64,000 nt of DNA from the NCBI RefSeq assembly GCF_000327385.1, contig NW_008708171.1, positions 210,292 to 274,291 on the forward strand. Direction: 5' to 3'. Shown here piece by piece: positions 13,905-26,050 of this stretch. Source of the DNA: Lottia gigantea (lineage: Eukaryota; Mollusca; Gastropoda; Lottiidae). The first letter of the stretch is position 1. Each line of letters opens with the position of its first letter. The notes under the pieces are model-generated. The model had not been told where the DNA came from, searched no databases, and worked only from the letters and a program-made list of their open reading frames with translations. The position numbers and the translations under genes were made by a program.

Positions 13905-16900
13905 TTTTTCAATAAAAAAAAAAGTGCATTTGTCTAAGGCTTAAAACAAATTGAATACTCTGCTAACTTATTCCCTCTGAAATGAGTTGACAACTGAAAT
14001 CACAGAGGTATATTACCGCTCAGTTCTCTTGTAGAAAATAATACTATCATTTCAGGAGATTAAGTTACTTCAGTGCGAATAATTGGAATCATAGCACGAA
14101 GCAACGATAACACCAATCAGCATTCTGAAGGTCATAAATAGCTTTATTAAATTTCGGAATCAATCCTCAGAGACTTTCAGGCAACTTGGAATTGGAATTA
14201 AGCACTAAATGATCACAAGAGAAGCACAGTACATTAGTTGTTAAAGATAATCAAATTAAACCATCAAAGTTCGATGTAAATAGGTTGTCAGATTTTACTG
14301 CAAGTTCAACCGTTGCGAGGAAACCGATTTGAAGTTGCCATCAATCGCAAAATGTTGCTGTAACTTCAACCAAGTTCTCACTTATGGAGTGAAGTGCTAA
14401 GATAGTTTGCAAAGGGTTTTCTTTTGTCCGAGTGAAAACAAACAGCAGAAACAAATCATCAATTTATGCATTTCCACTTTAATGTGCCCTCCCTCCATAA
14501 CGATTACCAGTTGTGTATGGTTGCGAATAATGAAAGTGGCCACGAGTTCACTAGTCACAGCACACTGACATAAGAGTTCAATACTTATACTCGGTATACT
14601 TATTTCTAACCATATGCAGCTGGTGATCGCTATGGTGTGAGGGCCACTGAAATTTCAAAATATTTAGGCATTCCTCAAGGATATAGTCCAGTAATAATAA
14701 ACGTAAGCAACAGTTCAACCGCATGATTGAGTTCCGTTACAATATTAGAATGATTGGTTCAAAATTGTTCAGGCATCCCTCGAGGGTATGGTCAAGCAAC
14801 AGTATAGAATGAAAAAAATATTAATATGATACTATGATAAAACTGTATTGCTTTCAAAGTTTTGATGTCATGTTCATCTTTCACAGGTCATCTTATGGCA
14901 CTATTACACTGTGCTTGGCAACGATATACCCCTTCCACAGAGTCCATGTGTAATCGTGGTATTGATTTTATAGTTCTATGCATGACCTTTTTCACATCTA
15001 TATATAATGCAGTTCTGTCATGATAATATAAGAGAACTTCAGTTCGGATAATTAAAATTTGTCGAATAGGAAAAAATAGTTAGGAAATAAAATAAATGAC
15101 ATGTAATAATCAATTGGAAATATTGATCTGGATATTGATTGCTTCATAGTGGTGGTACACAAATAATCAATCCTACAAGTTACACTGACATGCTGACTCA
15201 GTACATTTCTCAAATAATTGAGTTTTTATAACAAAAATCTACATTGTTAGAATATTATATCAAATAATAATTTTAGTTTTGATTATGTGAAATAAGATAG
15301 TGTCTGACTATAATAAAGACAAAAACACATATACATGTACACAAGAAATAGGCTGATATGTGATTCTAGATTCGTTATAACCATAAAGCAACATGTTCAA
15401 GAGCGATACGCACTCTCACTAGATGACAACCATTATATATATTCAGCAAGCGTCATCAGATTTACCATAGCCAGTTTAGCTGACAGACATAAAATTCAAA
15501 GTGTTAGTATCACCAATGCTCCTAAATTGGACAATGAGCATTCTGCAGGGACGCTTGTAACCCCGAGCTGGGAAACAGGGCTCTTTAAGATGTTGATAAG
15601 ATTTGTTCCAGTAAATTCACCGGATTCTAATTTCCAGACTGATCTCAATTGTCAAGTGGTATCTTTTAACGAATTGAACTGGCTAGACAGTTTTAAAAGA
15701 GATAGATATTTCTACAACAATTTATCTCGGGTTAATTGGTAACTCAATCTTTTTGATACAAATTTCTGTAACGCCATATAATCTAGTTTGGGTAACTTAA
15801 AACTTCTTCTCAATAATAATAAGCTAATAAAGATCTTTGAGATTGACAGTTCCTTGGGTATGATCGTGTATATTTTGAAAAGTCTTCGATAAGACGAGTA
15901 TTTACAACCGAAAGTAAATAAGACAAGACTTGTGTTTTTTGTATGCCCTCACAGATTTTGAACTGGAAAGACGAATACCTGGAAGAACTGTTTACCCGAA
16001 ATTCGGATTTAATCCAGAGCTATCAAAAATAAATGTGCCAGCAGCAAACTATTTAGCACAACTCTTGCAAAAGAAATGATATTTTTATATATATAATGAC
16101 CCACTATTACTTTATAAAACAATCATTAACCCAATAACCGAGAAAAAATCACTCTTATTAATGGACTTGTTCTTTCAGAGGTTAATCATGGAGTGGAACT
16201 AAACTAGAGAGAAATGGCGGCTCTCAAAGACAGTCAGATACAGTGACTAGATTTTGTGAATCCAAAGGGTTTGACTAAAACGGTAAAAAGCCACAATTAA
16301 TAACATGAACCTATCTGCTCATTGGTAATTTCTTCAATGCTTTATTGAAGATCAGAATAATTCTTCACATAAGATCTGCAAAACAGAGCCGAAACTAATG
16401 CAGCAGTATTCCACTTTTGATGTTGTTATAATCGCAATTACTCGTTACAACAATACGATTCGGTTTAAAATATAAATTTTGGTTTTTTATTTCTTTTCTT
16501 AGATTTCGTCCGTTAGTGACTCCACTTACCATCTTCTATTCTGGATCATTTAATATTCAATCTACCAGATGCAGACTTGATTAGATAGAGTGGTTAGCAT
16601 AAATCAAGACATATTTGAGTGTTATTGGTTCAAAATACAACAGAACATGATCTAAAGAAAATTTGCCATAGACCAGCAAGGGCATGTGTATTAACAAGAA
16701 AAAAAACACTGAACAAAACATCCACTGCTTTTTAATGAGATTCATTTTAAAAAAATGAAATAGGGGTGTGTTTGAAAATCAACTTACTAATTATTGCTCA
16801 AACAATTCATATCTCTCCTGAACTTATAATCCATTGGGCATTCCATTCCAGCCGATTTGAAGACAACGTGAAGACTGAAACTTAATCTACTTCAATCAGA

Positions 16901-18816
16901 GATACTTGAAGCAAATCGAATGGAGTGGCTTACATTATATTGAATTTTCTTACTGTACCGTGACTTGAAATACAGAAATTGGTGAGCATCAATTCGTTAA
17001 GAAATCAAGTAGCGCCTTAATGGTGCCAAGGTGTAGATAGCTAGCTAGTGTTACATTTGATAACATAAACACCGTGTCCATCGCTTATTAGTCGTGATAG
17101 TGTGCAGCTAACATCGACAATATGATCTTTGCTCCTTGGAAAGATCAGAAGACCGAAGATCAGACCAATTTCAAAAGGAGAAACACATCTCAGGTGACTA
17201 TCTCAGATAGATACTTCCTTTAAATTCTTACAATTAAAAATCATATTTCAAATGGATTGATTTGAGTTGTTTTCAACATTTAATTGCTGTACAATTTTAC
17301 AATATGTTTTTGATAGTTAAAATGTGTATTATTTTAAGATTTTGCAAAACACCATGAATATACATATGTAATAAAAAGATTATTTGGAAAATGTTATCTA
17401 ACACTCAATTTTGTAAACCTCAGTCTAGAATCAATCACCAGGCAATAAGAGTTCCTTTCAAGACGAAGCTTTGCTATTTATTCATGTTGTCCCATTTGCA
17501 TTAAATCTCTTTGTCGCCATGAATGGTTGATTCAGGTTTTTGAAGTTTTCTGATTACATTTTGACATCTATAACTTTTCTGAACAATGCACAAATCCGCA
17601 AAGGAATTAAAAATTCTAGAAGAGAAAAACGTAATTTTATAATGAATATGATAGAAAGATACGCAAACCCCTTGTGGCAGATAAAATGAATAAAGCATAA
17701 AAGAATCTGCCATAATTGACAATCGTACATTTACCAGACCGTCCAAATTTGAACTGATAAAATGAAACGAGTAAATGCATTCCCTTGTTGCTTAATTGAC
17801 CTATTTGTTGAAATAAAGCAGGCGACACACAGGATGGTTCAGAGGGAAAGAAAGGGAATGAGAATCGAACGTTCCTTCCATCCATCAGTAATAAGATTCC
17901 AATTAAAACTGAACACAGAAAACCGTCGCCATTGTCGTATTAAAAAATCTGTGTGTTTCAGAATGGACCTTCGACAGGTTCCTTAGAGAGGTCTTAGATT
18001 CCATCTTTTGACTTACGATAGATAATGGGGTAACACAGAATAAGTCATTTTATCCATTATTCCAGTTGTAAACGGTATAATGACTGTAATCCAGGAGAGA
18101 TCAGTGACGGAAGGTTTTTAGTCTATAATACAGATTCTTGACAACCTAAATTGTTTCCGTAAAATTTTCATATTAACTCATCTAATTCCGGTAGCTGATT
18201 AGTCCCTGCTTAAATCTCAGCTTTTATGTCCACACATAATTCGGGTTAGATTTACAAACAATATATAAAACATAATTAAAATCATCAAGTTACATGAATC
18301 TTTTGGTACGTATTCTTAAAAGAGGGAGTTTAAAGAGCCGATAACAATCATTTTAAGTACCCACCTTATGTATACTCGATTACAATATTTTCTGTCCTGC
18401 TTCATTATAAGCGACCTTTACCGGTTACAAGAATCAGATCGAAAGAGGTTTAGTTATTATATATACTTGGATACATTGACCCAGAAACTGATCAAAGCGA
18501 CTTTAATTTTACTAGAAATTCCAGTAAGTCAATATTAAATGACATGAAGCATTTAAAACCATTTTTAACAATCCAATACAGTCAATTTATTATAAAATCT
18601 GATTGATCATTCTATTGGCTACAGGATATTTATTAAACTATTCAATCATTGTTAAGAATTTATGTGACGTTAAATTTCTTAATAGATTGTTTTGTGGTTT
18701 AATATTATGCCCTTATGCATGAATATTTACCAAAAAAAATCAAATTACCAAAAGTTCTCCATAGAATGTAAACAGTTAATCAACCATAATACAATATGCG
18801 TTTTTTCTTTTTTTAG
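13905..18816. other. Unique DNA with one short local duplication
   Basis: A motif close to AGGCATCCCTCGAGGGTATG occurs twice about 105 bp apart (around 14,654-14,693 and 14,758-14,799), with moderate divergence. The longest open frame outside the LINE is 15,335-15,742 (+, 135 codons). It has no recognisable domain, and about one frame of that length is expected by chance here. I do not call it a gene. Confidence 0.5.
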
Positions 18817-18919
18817 AGCAATCACGCTGTCGGCCATCGATAAGTCGAATGTATCGCTAAGCAGAGTCGCTATACATGTTGAACGAATGTAGCTGCCGCC
18901 GACCCGTCATAAAAGTCCG
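18817..18919 (+). other. Candidate internal exon, probably non-coding or UTR
   Basis: A strong acceptor (TTTTTTCTTTTTTTAG, ending at 18,816) opens a G+C- and CpG-richer 103-nt island that ends at a good donor, G|GTAAGAC, at 18,920. The plus-strand frames carry early stops; the best reads Ala-Ile-Thr-Leu-Ser-Ala-Ile-Asp and stops after 24 codons. If spliced, it is more likely part of a 5' UTR or a long non-coding RNA. The contrast in composition with its surroundings is the main support. Chance remains possible. Confidence 0.25.
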
Positions 18920-20390
18920 GTAAGACACGACTTCCTCTCAGTGTTGGTGATCAGATTTTTAATAGTGCAAGTCGATCACATTATTGACCAATATTCACTG
19001 AAAAAAATCCCGAATCACGTCATTAAAATTATGAAGTCTGATATTAATTATTAAATGAAATAAAGTGAACAATCCATTATACAGATTGTCTTTAATAAAA
19101 CTTATTTTCATTTATTTTCATATTATTGTATAGTGTTTTGAGTTGTAAAATTCAGTAGAGTTCTCTCTATCACCAACATCATTTAAACAAGTCTTCAGTG
19201 ATCATCAACCAAACCAAATGGTTTAGAATGAAGTGTGTGCACAACATGGTATAACATGAAGAAAAAACAGCACAACTTTCATCAACATCTTATGGGGAAC
19301 ACATGCTTACCAGATCTTATATTACAATACTTCACACTTTTAATTGAGCTATTAATAAAATACTGAAATGCTTGATGACAGACCGTTACAAAATAAAGCA
19401 TCAGATGACAATGTTGTGTCTGGAAAACAGGGAAATGATATGAAAATAGTACGTTCATATATAGGAAATTAATAATTTATCAAATTTGATTCCTACACCA
19501 AATGATCAATGACGCAAGCCTCCACAAGACCTTGACCCGATAACATGCCAAACCATGTAGAAGGTCGACATAGACGTTGATATGTTTAGAACATAAACAA
19601 GTGTATTGTTTGATGTCAGACGCTACTTTCAAGAAGTATCGCGGATAAAGCATGTTTTATACTTTCCCAAAAGTTTGAAGGGTGACCTAGATAGATATAA
19701 CTATCAAACGTTACATCTATTCAGGTACTGCGACTTCCATACCATCTACATCACAACAACAATATTATTTCACATGAATAAAATCTTGCATTGGCAGAAA
19801 ATCCTACTGCTTTTGAAGATTTTTATTGTAAGAATCCGTTATATAATTCGAATTTATAATATCTAGGGAAATAAAATACAATTCAAATGGAAAATAAACA
19901 CAAAATCAATAAAACATGCAATAACTTAATGTCGAAATGAAGCACACAACCGTGAACTAAATCTAAAGAGTTACTTCAATAATGTCAGGTCAACTTCATC
20001 TATTTAGAGTTAAAGGAACTTTCCCGTTTATATAACGGCAATATCTAACCTAATCAGACATGTGGATTGTTGATACATAATTAAAAAGAACAGCCTAATG
20101 GTAAATTACAACCGTAGCCTAATGAGATTAGACTTTTTGAATTTGTTGATGCTATTGTTAAAGGAATACGATTGACTTCATTGTGGACACATCTACTTAG
20201 AATAATCACACATTCTGGATTGCCGTTAACACGAAAGGAACATCTCGGCTTTCATGATTCAAATACATACATAACCTTATCAGGCATTGTCGATTATTGA
20301 TACCGTTGGACTCTATATTAAGGGTTGATCGTACGGTTTGCAAATGCAAACTGCTTATTTTAATAATCATTTCACGTTGACCTATCTGTT
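18920..20390. other. Unique AT-rich DNA, no gene recognised
   Basis: No element or gene is visible. An 86-codon frame at 19,606-19,866 ends in an Ile/Tyr-rich low-complexity run and is not supported. Confidence 0.45.
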
Positions 20391-20465
20391 TTAAAGGGAC
20401 ACTTCCGGTCTAAATGTTAAAAGCATTCACTCGACTAAGCAGTTATAAATGACCCTTTAAGGCAA
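20391..20465. mobile_element. Possible short element with TTAAAGGG ends
   Basis: The left end reads TTAAAGGGACACTTCCGG and the right end CCCTTTAA, so both termini show TTAA followed by AGGG on the outer strand. Only about 9-10 terminal bases are inverted copies. The element resembles the better-preserved ones at 24,854 and 53,524 but is too short and diverged for a firm call. Confidence 0.35.
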
Positions 20466-21769
20466 ATAAACTTGAGTATCTTCATTGATTTTAAGATAAA
20501 TCTTATCGGGGAATTTCGATGGTATTTTTCATGGTGCAAAGAATGGAACTTAAACAGCTTCAACGGTGTAAGGTCGCCTTGACACAGGAATAAATATCAT
20601 AGAATTGTCGAATAAGCGCACTCAATCAAAGAACGGGTATAGGTGTTCTGAAGACCTACCGGTTGATTTAGATTTTGTTTTGCATATTTAATTCAAGTCC
20701 AAGTTGTCTACTGATACTAAAGCTGTAAGGAAAAGATCACAATGGTATGAAGCAAACTGTTGTGTGTGGCCAATAACATTAAAATTACAGGAACATTTTC
20801 CTTACAATTTTTTCACACAATTCATGTGGTAGAGAAGCTGATTAATGAAACTGACACCAAATGCAACGGTATTAAATTATTCATTCAACAATCATTTTTC
20901 ATTCCTTAACATCAGATTAGATTTTTTAGAAATTGACAAGAAATCTCCTTTGTAACGGGATATTAATTTCTAGCTTGGAAATTTATTTCTCGATTTGTTT
21001 TCACGTTCATTAATCAAAATCCCCGCTGTTTAGACACTTCATATATTTTGTTACTGGAATCTAACAGCTCAATTTCGTTTCTTTTTATCTTGTTTTAATC
21101 TAACGTTTATGTGTATAAAGACATTAGCAGTAGATTGTTTGCAATATTATTGCATGATATATTCATGACAATATTAATCATAATCTAGTCTCGAACTATT
21201 GTTACACTTTGAGTGCAGGACAATGAACGAAGCTGCATATGCGACAAGCTGTTGGGAATCGAAAAGCGTATGCTCATGCCGATGTCATGCATGGCGTTAT
21301 CCGTCTTTATTACACCAAGTAGAAAGAAAGCAAGACGAAACAGAAGGACAATTTTTATTTTCACAAGACAGTTTTATCATCAAATTATAATATTTCCAAT
21401 GGAAATCGAAAATACTGCCAAGTAACCTTTTTGAATTTGTGAGATGTCCAGATCATCGATGTTAAGGCTGACTTGGTTTCCTTTCTTTTCGTTTCATTCC
21501 CACATAAAGTGAATCCAACGATGTATTCCTTCAATCTAAGCTTCTCATTTCTTATAACATTTTTACATGGTTTCAAATTGTCTATTGGAATTTGTTGTAG
21601 CAATAAATTTGGATACAAAAGTCATTATAGTTCTGTTTTGTGTTTAATGAAACGTTAAGTTTTGTCACTAAAAATTTGTCTATACTGTAACCAACGTTTA
21701 TAGAATTCTAGAAATATACAAGTAACATTAATGTTGAACGATTAATATTGTGTAAATGAAGTACAAGGT

Positions 21770-21836
21770 TTGTTCTCATGATTGAGAACAAGGAGACAAC
21801 GACAATTAGAGATAGATAGGTTATCTCATTGTCTCC
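21770..21836. repeat. Compact double-hairpin sequence, 67 bp
   Basis: Two adjacent inverted repeats. The first is TTGTTCTCA, a 4-base loop, then TGAGAACAA (21,770-21,791). The second is GGAGACAA...TTGTCTCC (21,792-21,836), with an inner pair GAGATA/TATCTC. All arms are perfect. It is either a tiny fold-back transposon or a structured RNA or DNA element. There is no coding capacity and no clear flanking duplication. Confidence 0.6.
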
Positions 21837-22014
21837 AAGGAAGTGCTTTTTCATCTGTATAAGTTCTTAGATTTTCTGAAAAATAATAAATGCAAAAATC
21901 ACACGAAAACATATCGGTTTTACTATTACCTGGACATATTCATAGAACAGAGCAAATTATACACGTTTTCGACATAATTTTTCTCTGAAGGTTGTTTGTT
22001 AATTAGTGTTTCAG

Positions 22015-22113
22015 GTTGCTTTTTCAAATGGAAATTAGCTCTAGAAGGAAAGTTACAGACTACAGAATTAAAGTTATGTACGCTAATACTATTCTAGGTT
22101 ATGAATACCGTCC
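22015..22113 (+). CDS. Candidate internal coding exon, unknown protein
   Basis: An acceptor of good consensus (TTAATTAGTGTTTCAG, ending 22,014) and a donor CC|GTAAGT (22,114) bracket 99 nt. One frame, entered after one base, is open for 32 codons: Leu-Leu-Phe-Gln-Met-Glu-Ile-Ser-Ser-Arg and on to Gly-Tyr-Glu-Tyr-Arg. It also contains an ATG at 22,028. The residues are mixed rather than low-complexity. A second frame is nearly open too, which weakens the case. No neighbouring exon in a matching phase was found, and the protein is not recognised. Confidence 0.25.
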
Positions 22114-22240
22114 GTAAGTCACTTGAAGAAAGTTCAATTTATTTGGCCTAATTTTACCAGGTCTAATATTAGATTTGAAGTGGCAAAAAACACATCAGTT
22201 TTAAATGTAATTAGAAGTATCGATTCAGTTCTATTGGCAG

Positions 22241-22493
22241 GAATAGTTGAAACTATCAAAAAATAGATGAGGAATAGAACTGTTTTAAAAAGTTTCGTGT
22301 TTCAATCGGAAGTGGTATTCCAGACGGTACATTATCAACCGGAAATGAAAACAAAACAGCTTTCTCCACAGATTGCACGATATCCAATAGAAAAGGTGCG
22401 AATGAAAGTCAACTTGGCAGACGACTTAAAAATAGTGGCGCGAAACAACCGGAAATTACAGAAAAAAGTTATATTGGAGGGTTGTAAGTTTTC
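22241..22493 (+). CDS. Candidate exon with a start codon, unknown protein
   Basis: An acceptor-like TTCAGTTCTATTGGCAG ends at 22,240 and a donor GTT|GTAAGT lies at 22,494. An ATG at 22,267 opens 75 codons to the donor, Lys/Arg/Val-rich and without low complexity. A stop sits just before the ATG in the same frame, so this could be a translation-start exon. It cannot be spliced in frame to the candidate at 22,015-22,113. Two CCGGAAAT motifs lie inside. The product is not recognised and the frame may be fortuitous. Confidence 0.18.
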
Positions 22494-24709
22494 GTGTTAC
22501 TCTAATTAAGTAGGCTTACAATTACATAATGCGCTACAAAGTACAGTGATGTGTCTAATATGCAAAAGTAGTAAAGGGCAGACAAGTAGTGTTTTCGTCA
22601 TCGTGTGCCGTCATCTCAACCCTTGCCTTTTCTATCAAAACAGCCTGCCCTCCTGTAAGCCTACACCTATAATTGTAAGGAATTTGACAGTCGAATCAAT
22701 AGAAAATAGACTGTGAATACTTTGACGAAATTTCTTATATATTTCGACGTAGTGCAGAAATCTAAATGTTCTAGACAGCAATACAGCAAAACAGAAACGG
22801 GAAGGGACAGTTGAGAGCTTCCTGCGACACACCAATCGGCGTTCTTGCATACATTGATACCCCTTTGACTCGATAACAAAATTAGTATCAATATAGATTT
22901 ATTAGTTGGAATGTCATCAAGATGAACTATCAAATTAATATTACTAAAAATAACTATTGAGTTCCATTATCAGTGAATGTCATCTTATAATAATACGTCT
23001 TAAAGTATTCTATTTATAGCTACAAGAAATTGAAAGTAGTAATCTATCATTAATAGTAAATAGTATTGTAAAGGAATAAAGGAGATATAGATATAAAAGA
23101 AACTCATTAATTTTTGTAATTAAGAAGCCTATTAACTATTAGATGCCTGTGAAGAATACGTCAACGTTGTTTTATAATGAATGACAATATTACATAGTTA
23201 ATTCCTTAGCTACCAAGCTTTTGCAATTTAAATCATTTGCATCTGCAATGCTGGGTCCATGTGGTTTTACATTGTGCCGTGTGCCATTCTAGCTTTTATC
23301 ACAAAAAAGCCATTCACATAGATACCAACGCATAACACTCGCACCGTGAATCTCATTATCAAAGGTAAACTTCAACTTAATAAGAACATCTCATGGCCAT
23401 ACATAACAAAATATTCTATTATGGTCAACGAGTTTACCGCTATGTAATTGCACAATATTTATTCCGATCTGCAATAGACAAACATATAATTCAGAATGAT
23501 ATTCAAATTTCCACCCTGAAATCCATCACAAAATTAAAAATCTTATTTCAAAGTAAAATTTCAAAGACTATCTGGATAGATTGTCTATTTACGACAATCA
23601 TCAACTGTTTTCAAACGTTATAAAATGGCCGCCATATTTGAATTCAATCACAGTTTGTCTGGAGCAAGATAACCTCCATTCAATTTCTACGTTGATTTAC
23701 ATATTGTTACTCAGTCTGCAAACATAACTTCCACTCCTTCTTATTCTTACTTTCTTTGGTTTACTAATGTGAAATGAATAAGGAACATCAATATCATGTA
23801 CCTTATTGGGCTGATGACGACGTCAAGATTTTTCCATAGCAAACAAAAATGCATTAATTGTTTTAAAATTCCAATCTATCAAACGTAAAATAAGCTCTTC
23901 CTCTATCATTGTTTCAATCCCATGTCCATTTTAACCACCATCAAAAGCGCAATGATGTGGTTATGGTTAATCACCGCTTGAACGAATATTATACCTAAAG
24001 ATTAATAATGAAGACTTCATGAGCAATGATGGGCAATAAACTACTAGGGACCATTAATTTTCTAATTTTCATTCTTAACAGTCGATTATACTTACCGCCT
24101 CCTTCTTATTGGAATTATTTTATGTCGCATAATATCATCAACGTGACACCATTTTGCTGAAGGCTTCAGACAATGGCGCCATCAAATTGTGAAAAAGGAA
24201 ACGGAGCTCTGTATATTTAATCAGTCAAAAATATTACGAATGAACCATTGGGAATATAGACATTTACAAAATTGAATACAAAATCCATTTTCAGAAGAAA
24301 AATGACAGCTCCATCACAAAAAAAATTATTATTCATAGAATACTGGTATATCTTGTGAATTTCAAATACAGATCGACTGTTATGTAAAATGAATTCGGTT
24401 TACATAATTTTTACATGTTGGTAATATACCCCTCCTGAAATGTAAATTACAATATAATGTCTTGTCTTGTCCTACAAATGTCTGACAATATATTCCTTTG
24501 TAAACGTCAAACAACGCGGCTTCTTACACGTCTCTGTATTGCCAGGAACTAAAAGAGATTTTGAAGCATTTGTTCAAATCACGTTTACCAATCTACTTTA
24601 AATGTTTTTTAAAATGAAATTAACAAAGGCTCAGACTTTGTGGAGTGGGAAAGAACCTCTGTAAGAAATCTACTTGTCTTCATCTTTAGGCACTTTTATT
24701 ATTTCTCAG

Positions 24710-24811
24710 ACAGACAAATTTTACAAACAGCCACTCCCGGAACGATTCAGAAGCAATGTCTTGTTTGTTGATACAAAAGTATACACGTACATTGGCATCC
24801 TGGTTAGTGAC
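24710..24811 (+). CDS. Candidate phase-0 coding exon, unknown protein
   Basis: A strong acceptor (TTTTATTATTTCTCAG, ending 24,709) and a strong donor GAC|GTGAGT (24,812) enclose exactly 102 nt, or 34 codons. The frame reads Thr-Asp-Lys-Phe-Tyr-Lys-Gln-Pro-Leu-Pro-Glu-Arg-Phe-Arg-Ser-Asn, then a Val/Leu/Tyr-rich segment ending Gly-Ile-Leu-Val-Ser-Asp. This is the best plus-strand exon candidate in the first half of the window by splice signals. A second frame is also open, so coding status is not proven. No family is recognised. Confidence 0.3.
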
Positions 24812-24853
24812 GTGAGTTAGGAGACAGAAATAAGTTTCGTTCTATTGGAGCCG

Positions 24854-25077
24854 TTAAAGGGACAGATGCGGGGTGGTTTGAGTGTTGAATATATTTTGTA
24901 TATAGTCTTCAGAAGTAGTAAGTATGTTAGAAATTCCTTCCAAAATATCTCATTCTAGGAATTTCTCTACCTATTTCTATAGATGTCTATATATGGCAGG
25001 GTCTCAAGTAAGAAGTTTTTTTATCTTTCAAACGCGGATATCTGGACACACATGGACTGGCGCATCTGGCCCTTTTT
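24854..25077. mobile_element. Inverted-repeat element (MITE-like), ~224 bp
   Basis: The left end is TTAAAGGGACAGATGCG. The right end is CGCATCTGGCCCTTTTT, whose reverse complement is AAAAAGGGCCAGATGCG. They match at 15 of 17 positions counted from the inner edge. The interior is A+T-rich and encodes nothing. The terminal AAAGGGACA is shared with the element at 53,524. A TTAA is present at the left end only, so the target duplication is uncertain. Confidence 0.6.
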
Positions 25078-25780
25078 CGTTTGATTTCATTTTCATTAGC
25101 TTACTTTTAATATCTTTCCCAACTGCTCTGAAAGTTTAAAAAAAAAGTGTACTGACTGCAACAAATTGTGATATATCATTTACATCGAATTCCACATTAC
25201 ACCGTAAATATATTTAAGAATCAGAGAAACATAAGTCGAAAGGTCACAGTAAGCTCGACTTAAATTAATCCTATTTCCATTCCTAGTCTAGGCTTATCAA
25301 CAATTTCTGATTCGGTTTATCGCGATATCCGTCGTGAAATCAACAAACTATCTAGAGATTTCATCACGTGAGTCGCTGATTGGAATATCGTGTTAAGCCT
25401 TACTTATCTTGTTTATCTAGCTAATCTGTGCTTATCAACAACTTGTCGTGCCTTTAATTAATTCTAACATGACTTATTAACCAACTGATTAATAAAGGCC
25501 AAAGGATGTTTATTTTCTATTGATTTTGCTTAGAGGATAGTAAAGAATCCATAAGTAATTTGGTTAGGGGTTAAACAAAGTTTAAAGATGGCGGATTATC
25601 CCACGAAATGTATTATGACGGAATGAATAATAGATCTATTCAATCATATTTTGACAGGTTTCTAATAAGTTAAGGTGTCAATTAGTGAACCATTTCCGGT
25701 TAAATTGGAACTCCAAACCCAAAGTACCTTATACTCTGGTTGTCGACCAATGAAGCGAACGTTTCAGTCTAGTGAATAGA

Positions 25781-26050
25781 TGTATCGCGATACGACATGC
25801 TACGATACTTGACGATACCTTTCATTCCATAAAAAAGAGATATTTGTGTTGGTTTATGATATAACAATTTTTCTCACTGAAATTGTTAGAAACTCACTAA
25901 AAGACAGTGAACGCTAACCACTATATTACCAAATATCACAGTTATAATGTTAGGAACTTTGAAGATGAAATGTTAATTCTTATCCCATTAGCATATATCG
26001 CGATATGTATCGTATCGGAAACCTTGTATCCCATCATGATTGACGATACC
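25781..26050. repeat. Paired TATCGCGATA / TTGACGATACC repeats
   Basis: A block with TGTATCGCGATACGAC, then ACGATAC and TTGACGATACC (25,781-25,818), recurs about 213 bp on as TATATCGCGATATG, CGTATCGG and ATTGACGATACC (25,994-26,050). The two are direct-orientation relatives and each contains a CGCG-centred palindrome. They may be the ends or subterminal repeats of an old DNA transposon. The sequence between them encodes nothing recognisable. Confidence 0.5.

Noticed and set aside
15335-15742. 135-codon open frame on the plus strand
   Set aside because: It is the longest frame outside the LINE, but a rough stop-codon estimate gives about one such frame by chance in 64 kb on two strands. No motif or splice context supports it.
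21199-21425. Two overlapping plus-strand frames after a possible GTGCAG acceptor, with AATAAA near 21,602
   Set aside because: Two different frames are open over the same bases and neither is recognisable. The acceptor has a poor pyrimidine tract.
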